Shown piece by piece: positions 1 to 5,094 of a DNA stretch of 5,094 bases. The stretch is from Deinococcus sp. (GTDB lineage Bacteria; Deinococcota; Deinococci; Deinococcales; Deinococcaceae), in contig JAUNHF010000134.1 in the NCBI GenBank assembly GCA_030524065.1, forward strand, positions 277 to 5,370, read 5' to 3'. The first letter of the stretch is position 1. Each line of letters begins with the position of its first letter. Below the pieces are notes generated by a model, which saw nothing but the letters and a program-made list of their open reading frames with translations, was not told where the DNA came from and searched no databases. The position numbers and the translations under genes are program-made.

Positions 1-477
1 TTCGCTGCGTGGATGCTCTGGGGCCCGCCGCCTGCGCTGGCCCTGGCGCTGGTCTTTTTTACGCTGGCGGCAGTGCCGGCGCTGTACCAGACGCTGCCGC
101 TGCTGATTTTGGCCTATACGCTGCATTTCACCGCCGAAGCCATCGGGCCGCTGCGGTCCTCGCTGGTGCGGGCCACGCCCCGGCTAGAAGAAGCCGCCCG
201 CGTACTGGGCGAAACTCCGGCGCGGGCCATGCGGCGCGTGACCTTGCCCATCGTGCTGCCGGGGCTGCTGGTCAGCGTGGCGTTCGTGTTTTTGAGCGTG
301 CTCAAGGAGCTGCCTCTTACGCTGCTGCTGGCCCCGGCCGGCTGGACCACGCTGGCGGTAGGGGTGTGGACTTATACCGAAGAAGCCCTGTACGGCTCGG
401 CCGCCCCCTACGCCCTGGCGCTGATGCTGGCCGGCGCCGCGCTTTCGCTGCTCATTTTGCGCCGCGAGAAGCTCTGA
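1..477 (+). CDS. Iron(III)-type ABC transporter permease, FbpB-like (5' truncated)
   Basis: Inner-membrane permease of a binding-protein-dependent ABC importer. The reading frame is open from base 1, so only the last 158 residues are visible and the true start lies upstream; the ATG at 13 is internal. The sequence shows hydrophobic membrane segments and the EAA cytoplasmic loop that docks the ATPase (about residues 63-88, nt 187-264: E-E-A-A then G, ending in L-P-I-V-L-P). Further on come V-L-K-E-L-P-L-T-L-L-L and T-L-A-V-G-V-W-T-Y-T-E-E-A-L-Y-G, the pattern typical of FbpB/SfuB ferric iron permeases. The downstream ATPase of the matching family supports an iron or similar-ion importer. Thiamine, putrescine or other anion or cation importers share this fold, so the substrate is inferred. 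The family is usually about 500 residues with a duplicated permease domain; this would be the second half. Confidence 0.88.
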   Translation, partial: FAAWMLWGPPPALALALVFFTLAAVPALYQTLPLLILAYTLHFTAEAIGPLRSSLVRATPRLEEAARVLGETPARAMRRVTLPIVLPGLLVSVAFVFLSVLKELPLTLLLAPAGWTTLAVGVWTYTEEALYGSAAPYALALMLAGAALSLLILRREKL

Positions 478-500
478 TTTCCCCCACTTGATCTTTTTCA

Positions 501-506
501 AAGGAG
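501..506 (+). promoter_or_regulatory. Shine-Dalgarno sequence of the ABC ATPase gene
   Basis: AAGGAG sits 7 nt before the ATG at 514. It lies in a small A/T-rich patch (486-513) that stands out from the GC-rich surroundings. It fixes the ATPase start and suggests independent strong translation initiation on the same transcript as the permease, whose stop is 36 bp upstream. No promoter is evident in this short gap. Confidence 0.8.
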
Positions 507-513
507 TACATTC

Positions 514-1557
514 ATGACCCACCGGCCTTCTTTGCTGTCATTGCGCCGCCTGACCAAAAGCTATGGCCCCGGCCTGCCCCCGGTGGTGCAGGACCTCAGT
601 CTGGAAGTGGGGGAGGGCGAGCTGGTCACGCTGCTGGGCCCCAGCGGCTGCGGCAAAACCACGACCCTGCGCCTGATCGCCGGGCTGGAGGTGCCAGACA
701 GCGGACAGGTGGGGCTGCGCGGCCAGGACGTGACTCCGCTGCCGGCCGAGCGGCGCGGGATGGGGCTGGTGTTTCAGGATTACGCGCTGTTTCCGCACCT
801 GAGCGTGCTGGGCAACGTGCTGTTTGGGCTGGGGCGCCTGCCCCACGCCGAGGCCCAGCGCCGCGCCGAGGAAACGCTGGCACTGGTGGGCCTGACGGTG
901 TTCGGGGGCCGGATGCCCCACCAGCTGAGCGGCGGCCAGCAGCAGCGCGTGGCCCTGGCCCGCGCCCTGGCAGCCCGCCCGGCCCTGCTGCTGCTGGACG
1001 AACCGTTTTCCAACCTGGACGCTTCGCTGCGCCACTCCACCCGCGCTGAGGTGCGGGCCATTTTGCGCCAGAGCGGCACGGCGGCGCTGCTGGTCACCCA
1101 CGATCAGGAAGAAGCGCTGGCGTTCAGCGACCGCGTGGTGGTGATGCGGGCGGGCGCGGTCGAGCAAGCAGGGCCGCCGGCCGAGGTGTACGCGGCCCCG
1201 CGCACCGCTTTTGTGGCAAATTTTCTGGGCCGCGCCAACCTGCTGACGGCCACGGCCCAGGGAGAGACAGCCGACTGCGCGCTGGGCCGGGTGCCGCTGA
1301 ACCGCCCGGTGCAGGGCACGGCGATGCTGTGCCTGCGCCCCGAGCAATTGCAGCTGCGGGCCGACCCATCTGGGGCTGGCCCCGCCGAAGTCCTGAGCCG
1401 AGAATTCCGGGGGTGGGCGGTGGCCTACTCCCTACGGCTGGGGGGCGGCGGCAGTGCCCAGGACCTGCTGGTGCTGCGGCCGGCCGGCGAGCCGCTGTGG
1501 GAAGAAGGCGCGCGGGTGGCGTTGCAGCTGAGCGGCACGGCCCACGTGCTGGAGTAG
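514..1557 (+). CDS. ABC transporter ATP-binding protein, FbpC/PotA-like (iron(III) type)
   Basis: Cytoplasmic ATPase that powers the importer whose permease ends just upstream. All nucleotide-binding motifs are intact: Walker A G-P-S-G-C-G-K-T-T at residues 42-50, Q-loop Gln88, signature L-S-G-G-Q at 138-142, Walker B with L-L-L-L-D-E at 158-163, D-loop N-L-D at 167-169, and H-loop His196 (V-T-H-D). The stretch after about residue 230 (F-V-A-N-F-L-G, then R-P-E at 275-277) is the TOBE-like C-terminal domain found in FbpC, PotA, MalK and CysA-type ATPases. The length of 347 aa is normal for this class. The ATG at 514 has a well-placed AAGGAG. Pairing with an FbpB-like permease favours ferric iron as substrate; spermidine or another small ion cannot be excluded. 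No Fur box is visible in the gap before it. Confidence 0.93.
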   Translation: MTHRPSLLSLRRLTKSYGPGLPPVVQDLSLEVGEGELVTLLGPSGCGKTTTLRLIAGLEVPDSGQVGLRGQDVTPLPAERRGMGLVFQDYALFPHLSVLGNVLFGLGRLPHAEAQRRAEETLALVGLTVFGGRMPHQLSGGQQQRVALARALAARPALLLLDEPFSNLDASLRHSTRAEVRAILRQSGTAALLVTHDQEEALAFSDRVVVMRAGAVEQAGPPAEVYAAPRTAFVANFLGRANLLTATAQGETADCALGRVPLNRPVQGTAMLCLRPEQLQLRADPSGAGPAEVLSREFRGWAVAYSLRLGGGGSAQDLLVLRPAGEPLWEEGARVALQLSGTAHVLE

Positions 1558-1579
1558 CGGGTAGCGGCGAGCGCCCGCT
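1556..1579 (+). terminator. GC-rich hairpin after the ABC ATPase gene, possible terminator
   Basis: AGCGGG (1556-1561) pairs perfectly with CCCGCT (1574-1579) around a 12-nt loop; the stem begins inside the TAG stop codon. An alternative fold pairs AGCGG (1563-1567) with CCGCT (1575-1579). There is no T-tract afterwards, so it is not a canonical intrinsic terminator. It may end or stabilise the ABC transcript, or be chance in GC-rich DNA. Confidence 0.3.
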
Positions 1580-1637
1580 GACTTGCCAGCCGCTCCGAAC
1601 AGGTAGGCTGTAACAGTTCTGGCAGAGTAAATGAGTT

Positions 1638-1643
1638 CATACT
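1638..1643 (+). promoter_or_regulatory. Possible -10 element for a leaderless tetR transcript
   Basis: CATACT matches TATAAT at four of six positions and ends 5 nt before the ATG at 1649, the geometry of leaderless genes that are common in Deinococcus. No clear -35 is seen at 17 nt, and neither candidate ATG (1631 or 1649) has a good Shine-Dalgarno sequence. An alternative weak pair is TTGCCA (1583-1588) with TAGGCT (1604-1609), 15 nt apart. Confidence 0.25.
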
Positions 1644-1648
1644 CAGGT

Positions 1649-2248
1649 ATGGCAAGACCCAAAGTGATTGAGACCGAAGATTTGGTGACTGCCGCCCGAA
1701 GTGCGTTTCTGGAACAGGGGGTGGGCATCGGCACCGCCGAAATTGCGCGGCGGGCCGGCATCTCCGAAGGCACTCTCTTTAGCCGCTTTGCGACCAAGGA
1801 AGAGCTGTTTGAAGAAGCCATCGGCCTGCGGCGTTACGGACACTGGCGGCTGGAATTGCGGGAGCAGGTGGGGCAGGGCGACGTGCGCGGCAACCTAGAA
1901 CGCTGCGGCATGGCTTATCTGCGTGAGGCTCAGGACCTGCTGGACGCGCTGATGCTGGTGTTTTCACGCGGGCACGCCCCCGAACACAATCCGCTGCTGG
2001 CGCGGCTGGGCAACCCGCTGGCCCAGGACACGGGTGCCCTGGCCGGCTACCTGCGCTCGGAACTGGAACTGGGCCGGCTGCGTCCCCTGGACACCGAGCT
2101 AACGGCGCTGACCATCACCGGAGGGCTGACCCAGTGGCTTCAGCAGGGGCGGATGTCGCCTCCCGACAGCGTAGCCGCTGAGCGCGATCCTGGCCGCTTC
2201 GTGCGCGGCCTGTTCGACCTGCTATGGCCGGGGATGGAGCCCAGATGA
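1649..2248 (+). CDS. TetR/AcrR family transcriptional regulator
   Basis: Dimeric DNA-binding repressor of the TetR family, 199 aa from this start. Residues 10-58 form the conserved three-helix DNA-binding domain: V-T-A-A-R-S-A-F, then T-A-E-I-A-R-R-A-G-I-S-E-G-T-L-F-S-R-F as the helix-turn-helix, then T-K-E-E-L-F-E-E-A-I. The remaining C-terminal part is the variable helical ligand-binding and dimerisation domain, which does not reveal the inducer. The ATG at 1649 is chosen because M-A-R-P-K is a typical family start; an in-frame ATG at 1631 would add six residues (M-S-S-Y-S-G), and neither has a convincing ribosome site. It lies 120 bp upstream of an RND efflux operon on the same strand, the usual arrangement for a local repressor of the pump. 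It probably also controls itself, but this is inferred. Confidence 0.9.
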   Translation: MARPKVIETEDLVTAARSAFLEQGVGIGTAEIARRAGISEGTLFSRFATKEELFEEAIGLRRYGHWRLELREQVGQGDVRGNLERCGMAYLREAQDLLDALMLVFSRGHAPEHNPLLARLGNPLAQDTGALAGYLRSELELGRLRPLDTELTALTITGGLTQWLQQGRMSPPDSVAAERDPGRFVRGLFDLLWPGMEPR

Positions 2249-2253
2249 CATAA

Positions 2254-2270
2254 GTTCGGGCAGGACGAAC
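2254..2270 (+). promoter_or_regulatory. Inverted repeat GTTCG-N7-CGAAC downstream of tetR
   Basis: Five-base arms (2254-2258 and 2266-2270) flank a 7-nt spacer (GGCAGGA), beginning 5 nt after the tetR stop. It could be an operator half-site pair or a weak terminator hairpin; the following bases contain only a short T-run (2281-2283). The arms are short, so chance is a real possibility. Confidence 0.25.
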
Positions 2271-2301
2271 GTCTGATCTCTTTGGCTAAATGAGCTGTAA
2301 C

Positions 2302-2307
2302 TTGAAA
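2302..2307 (+). promoter_or_regulatory. Possible -35 element of the efflux operon promoter
   Basis: TTGAAA matches TTGACA at five of six positions, 62 nt before the adaptor start. No good TATAAT-like hexamer lies 16-18 nt downstream (the bases there are CTGACC), so the promoter is tentative. If real, the ACYGACCG repeats would fall in its spacer and -10 region. A competing -10-like hexamer, TAACTT (2298-2303), overlaps it. Confidence 0.22.
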
Positions 2308-2331
2308 ACCGACCGTTCACCAGACTGACCG
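2308..2331 (+). promoter_or_regulatory. Direct repeat ACYGACCG x2, candidate TetR operator
   Basis: ACCGACCG (2308-2315) and ACTGACCG (2324-2331) differ by one base and start 16 bp apart, between the candidate -35 and the adaptor gene. GACCG-type cores occur in operators of several TetR-family regulators. Position and spacing fit binding by the product of the adjacent tetR on one face of the helix, but an inverted rather than direct arrangement is more usual for TetR dimers. Function is inferred. Confidence 0.38.
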
Positions 2332-2359
2332 CTGTGTGGACGCTCCATTTCTTCCTGGC

Positions 2360-2365
2360 AGGTGA
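2360..2365 (+). promoter_or_regulatory. Ribosome binding site of the adaptor gene
   Basis: AGGTGA lies 3 nt before the ATG at 2369 and matches the 3' part of the full AGGAGGTGA complement to 16S rRNA. The spacing is close but workable. It supports this start, which also gives a well-formed lipoprotein signal peptide. Confidence 0.5.
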
Positions 2366-2368
2366 CCT

Positions 2369-3682
2369 ATGAACCGTTTGACCCCTTTGCTACTGGGGGC
2401 GCTGCTGGCTACTGGCCTGAGCGGCTGCCGCCCCGCTGAACCCGATTCCGACCCCAAACCGGCCCGCGTGGACGTGGCCACGCCCCCCCCCAAGGTGGCA
2501 GCCCAGCCAGTGCAGGTGCTGACCGCCAGGAGTGGCACGCTGCGGGCCGAGCGGCGCGTGACCGGTAGGGCCGAGGCCCGGCGCACCAGCAACGTGGCGG
2601 CGCTGACCAGCGGGGCGCTGCTGGGCTACGAGGTGGCCGAGGGCCAGAGCGTGGCCGCCGGCGCAGTCGTCGCCAGGCTGGACGACACCGACGCCCGCCA
2701 GGCCGCCCAGAATGCCCGCGCCCAGTTGGAACAGGCCCGGATCAGCTACGCGTCCGCCCGCCAGAGCCTCAGCCAGAATGCCGGGGCGCTGGAAGCGGCG
2801 GTTACGGCGGCGCAGTCCAGCCTGGACCTGGCCCAAAAGGAGCTGGACCGTGCCGAAGACGCCGGCAACACACCGCAGGCCGCGCTGGACGCCGCCCGCG
2901 ACCGCGTGACCCAGGCCCGCGCGGGCCTGGACGCCAACCGCGCCGGCACCGGCAACGGGGCCAACTTGGACCTGCTTTCCGCGCAGGTGGAGTCGGCCCA
3001 GGCTGCCGTGACCCAGGCCGAGGACCGCATCCAGCGTGCCAGGGTGACGGCGCCGTTCGCTGGGGTGGTCAGCAGCCAGCTGGTGCAGCCGGGCGAGTTT
3101 GCCGCGCAGGGCAGCCCGGTCTTCCGTCTGGTGGACACGGCCTCACTGCGGGCCACTTTCAGCGTCACTCCGCAGGACGCCACGCAGCTGGCTCCCGGCA
3201 CCCGCATAAACCTGGGTTACGGCGGCGTGAACTACGTGGCCGTGGTCGAGAGCGGCGAAGCCATCGCGGGCGAGGACCGCCAAGTGCCGCTGCGGGCCCG
3301 CATCCAGGGCGGCGAGGCCATTCCACCCGGCGCCACCGTGCAGTTGCGTTACCGGCTGGAGCTGGCCGGCGGCGTGCTGGTGCCCAGCCGCGCCATCAGC
3401 GTGGTGGGCGCCCAGAACTATGTGTACGTGGCCGAGGGCGACGTGGCCCGCCGCGTGCCGGTCACGGTGCAGGCCGAGAACGACGGCCAGGTCGCCGTGA
3501 GCGGTATAGAAGACGGCGCCCGGCTGATCTACCCGGTGCCCAGCTCCCTGCAAGACGGCGCCCGGATTCAGGTGCAGCAGGCCCCGGCAAGTGGCAGCGG
3601 GGCGGCAACCAGCAGCGCCGCAGCAAGCGAAAGTGCCGTTTCTGTGGATGAGGCTGCGGCCAGCGAAGGCGGCAGCGAATGA
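2369..3682 (+). CDS. Efflux RND transporter periplasmic adaptor subunit (HlyD/AcrA family lipoprotein)
   Basis: Membrane-fusion protein that would link the RND pump to an outer-membrane channel. Residues 1-20 are a lipoprotein signal ending in lipobox L-S-G-C, with Cys20 as the predicted acylation site. Then come the first lipoyl half (about 64-104), a long Ala/Gln/Arg-rich coiled-coil hairpin (105-222), the second lipoyl half starting [10 protein letters not shown] (225-234), a beta-barrel (about 257-330) and a membrane-proximal domain (to about 403). The last 33 residues (405-437) are a Ser/Ala/Glu-rich, probably disordered tail. The hairpin tip around Arg161 looks shortened and lacks the usual Leu and Ser of the channel-docking RLS motif. 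A C9 tract (2483-2491) encodes Pro39-41. The stop overlaps the pump start (ATGA), so the two are translationally coupled. At 437 aa it is slightly long for the family. The substrate is unknown. Confidence 0.93.
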   Translation: MNRLTPLLLGALLATGLSGCRPAEPDSDPKPARVDVATPPPKVAAQPVQVLTARSGTLRAERRVTGRAEARRTSNVAALTSGALLGYEVAEGQSVAAGAVVARLDDTDARQAAQNARAQLEQARISYASARQSLSQNAGALEAAVTAAQSSLDLAQKELDRAEDAGNTPQAALDAARDRVTQARAGLDANRAGTGNGANLDLLSAQVESAQAAVTQAEDRIQRARVTAPFAGVVSSQLVQPGEFAAQGSPVFRLVDTASLRATFSVTPQDATQLAPGTRINLGYGGVNYVAVVESGEAIAGEDRQVPLRARIQGGEAIPPGATVQLRYRLELAGGVLVPSRAISVVGAQNYVYVAEGDVARRVPVTVQAENDGQVAVSGIEDGARLIYPVPSSLQDGARIQVQQAPASGSGAATSSAAASESAVSVDEAAASEGGSE

Positions 3683-5094
3683 CCCGCCCGCCCTCCCCGG
3701 ACCAGCCGCCGGCCAGTGAACCAGCTGCCAATCAGCTGCGTGCCGGCCAACCCGTGACGAGTCAAGCTGCGAGCGGCCTGGACCGCTACGGCAGGCCCGA
3801 CCCCTTCAACCCGCCGCCCGGCCTGCTGCCCGACGGCTCGCCCGAGCCGCCCATTCATCCCGCCGTGCGTTTTAGCGTGCGTAACGTGGTGTTCTCGCTG
3901 GGGATCTTTGTGGTGGCGGTGCTGCTGGGCCTGATTTCGGCCAGCCGCCTGGGCACCGACCTGCTGCCCGACTTCGAGGTGCCAGTGCTGGCGGTCAGCA
4001 CCAGCTATCCCGGCGCCAGCCCCGAGCAGGTGAACCGCGAGGTCAGCACCCGCGTAGAAGACGCCATCAGCACGGTGGCCGGCGTGACCGACGTGAGCAC
4101 CACCTCGGTGGGCAGTCAGTCGGCGGTGGTCATCACCTTTTCCGAGGGCACCGATATTGACGCGGCGGCCAACTCGGTGTCGCAGGCGGTCTCGGCCATC
4201 CGGGGCGCTCTGCCAGACGGAGCCGAGGCGCCGGTGGTGCAGAAGTTTGACCCCAATGCCCAGCCGATTTTGACCCTATCGCTGCTCTCGGCAGGTGCTG
4301 GCCCAGCCGAAGCCGCCCGCTACGCCGAGGACATCTTGGTGCCCAGATTGCAGCGGGTGCCCGGCGTGGCCGACGTGTCGGTGTCGGGCGGGCGCGAGCG
4401 GGCGGTCAACGTGCTGCTGGATCCCGCACGGCTGGACACCTACGACCTGAGCGCCGCGCAAGTGACCGGAGCCATTGGGGCCTCGGCGCTGGACATTCCC
4501 GCCGGCACGCTGGTGCAGGGCGGACAGGAAATCACTTTTGCCACGCGCAATACCCCCGGCACCCTGAGCGACATAGAAAACATCCTGGTGGACTCGGCAC
4601 GTGGCATTCAGGTGGCCGACGTGGCCGATGTGCGGGACGCCAGCGAGGACGTGTCTGGCCTTTCACGCGTCAACGGCCAACCGGCCGTGCTGCTGGATGT
4701 CCGCAAGGCCAGCGGCAGCAACTCGGTGGCCGTGGCGGACGCGGTGCGGGAAGTGGTGTCCGAGCAGGCCGCCGAACTGCCGCAGGGCTACAGCCTGAGC
4801 GTGGCGACCGACACCACCGACGTGACCCGCGCCACGGTGCAAGACACCCTCCACGAGTTCTTTATCGCGGTGGCGGCGGTGGGCGTGATCGTGCTGCTGT
4901 TCCTGGGCCGTCTCAGCACCGTATTTGCAGTAATTCTGGCTATTCCCATCTCTATTAGCGCTGCGCCGCTGGTGTACGGCAGCCTGGGCTTTACCTTTAA
5001 CATCGTCACGCTGCTGGCGATCATCGTCGCGATCGGCATCGTGGTGGATGATTCGATCGTGGTGGCCGAGAACGTGCAGCGTTACCGCGACATG
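3679..5094 (+). CDS. Efflux RND transporter permease subunit (AcrB/MdtB-like; 3' truncated)
   Basis: Proton-driven inner-membrane pump of the RND superfamily. The frame stays open from the ATG at 3679 to the window end, giving 472 of an expected 1000-plus residues. Residues 1-62 are a Pro-rich hydrophilic leader (17 prolines). TM1 follows (about 69-88), then the periplasmic porter region beginning L-L-P-D-F-E-V-P with [12 protein letters not shown]2 (about 393-411), TM3 (about 415-434) and TM4 (about 437-459). TM4 carries [14 protein letters not shown]. Asp457 and Asp458 match the proton-relay pair Asp407/Asp408 of AcrB, so this half is functionally intact. The start overlaps the adaptor stop by 4 bp. 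The pump belongs to the adaptor's operon, presumably under the upstream TetR. Drug, solvent and metabolite substrates are all possible. Confidence 0.95.
   Translation, partial: MTRPPSPDQPPASEPAANQLRAGQPVTSQAASGLDRYGRPDPFNPPPGLLPDGSPEPPIHPAVRFSVRNVVFSLGIFVVAVLLGLISASRLGTDLLPDFEVPVLAVSTSYPGASPEQVNREVSTRVEDAISTVAGVTDVSTTSVGSQSAVVITFSEGTDIDAAANSVSQAVSAIRGALPDGAEAPVVQKFDPNAQPILTLSLLSAGAGPAEAARYAEDILVPRLQRVPGVADVSVSGGRERAVNVLLDPARLDTYDLSAAQVTGAIGASALDIPAGTLVQGGQEITFATRNTPGTLSDIENILVDSARGIQVADVADVRDASEDVSGLSRVNGQPAVLLDVRKASGSNSVAVADAVREVVSEQAAELPQGYSLSVATDTTDVTRATVQDTLHEFFIAVAAVGVIVLLFLGRLSTVFAVILAIPISISAAPLVYGSLGFTFNIVTLLAIIVAIGIVVDDSIVVAENVQRYRDM

Larger units (their letters stand above)
2249..2368. 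other. Intergenic control region between tetR and the efflux operon
   Basis: This 120-bp gap is less GC-rich than the genes around it. It holds an inverted repeat (2254-2270), the octamer GCTGTAAC (2294-2301) that also occurs before tetR (1607-1614), a TTGAAA box and the ACYGACCG repeats. It is the most likely site for a promoter of the adaptor-pump operon and for TetR binding. No RNA gene or small ORF is supported here. Confidence 0.55.

Noticed and set aside
9..491. 160-residue open frame overlapping the permease on the + strand
   Set aside because: Ala/Gly/Arg-rich composition typical of a shifted frame in GC-rich DNA; the overlapping frame has clear membrane segments and the EAA motif.
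488..503. Small hairpin (CTTT/AAAG or TTGA/TCAA) that could mask the ATPase ribosome site
   Set aside because: Stem of only four A/T-rich pairs, too weak to claim a regulatory switch.
478..513. Fur box or riboswitch controlling the iron-type transporter
   Set aside because: Only 36 bp, with no GATAATGATAATCATTATC-like repeat and no room for an aptamer; control would lie upstream of the window.
538..1347. 269-residue open frame on the - strand across the ABC ATPase
   Set aside because: It is the antisense of a gene with all ABC motifs intact, with His/Gln/Ala-rich low-complexity translation and no recognisable domain.
2390..3553. Long - strand open frames under the adaptor gene
   Set aside because: They are shadows of a strongly supported lipoprotein adaptor; biased composition and no motifs.
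4788..5039. 83-residue - strand frame under the pump gene
   Set aside because: Lies opposite TM2-TM4 of the RND pump, which has the conserved Asp pair; no independent support.
1..5094. tRNA, rRNA, CRISPR array, insertion sequence or prophage signs
   Set aside because: No repeat-spacer pattern, transposase, terminal repeats or tRNA-like cloverleaf was seen; coding density and composition are uniform.

Overview
The window is GC-rich bacterial DNA with dense coding and all genes on the + strand. Third codon positions are mostly G or C. A GC-rich diderm is likely, because an RND pump with a lipoprotein adaptor implies a two-membrane envelope. Codon use, a possible leaderless start and the overall style suggest Deinococcus or a relative. 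That is an inference from style, not a sequence match.

Layout. Positions 1-477 hold the 3' end of an ABC permease of the iron(III) FbpB type. It is followed after 36 bp by its ATPase of the FbpC type (514-1557), preceded by a strong Shine-Dalgarno sequence. A 91-bp gap follows, with a hairpin starting in the ATPase stop codon. Next is a TetR-family repressor (about 1649-2248). A 120-bp intergenic region then carries a short inverted repeat and a pair of direct repeats that look like operator half-sites. It leads into an efflux operon: a lipoprotein periplasmic adaptor (2369-3682) overlapping by 4 bp with an RND inner-membrane pump (3679 to the window end, truncated, 472 codons visible).

How they work together. 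Permease and ATPase are two parts of one uptake system; the periplasmic binding protein would lie upstream, outside the window. TetR, adaptor and pump form a classic repressor-plus-tripartite-efflux cassette, in which TetR would repress the pump until a ligand binds. The outer-membrane channel is not in view. The two halves are probably unrelated neighbours.

No undescribed system is evident. The points worth a second look are: a degenerate and shortened coiled-coil tip in the adaptor where TolC-type channels normally dock; a proline-rich cytoplasmic N-terminal extension of about 65 residues on the pump; a C9 tract just after the adaptor's lipobox; and a candidate operator formed by ACYGACCG repeats.
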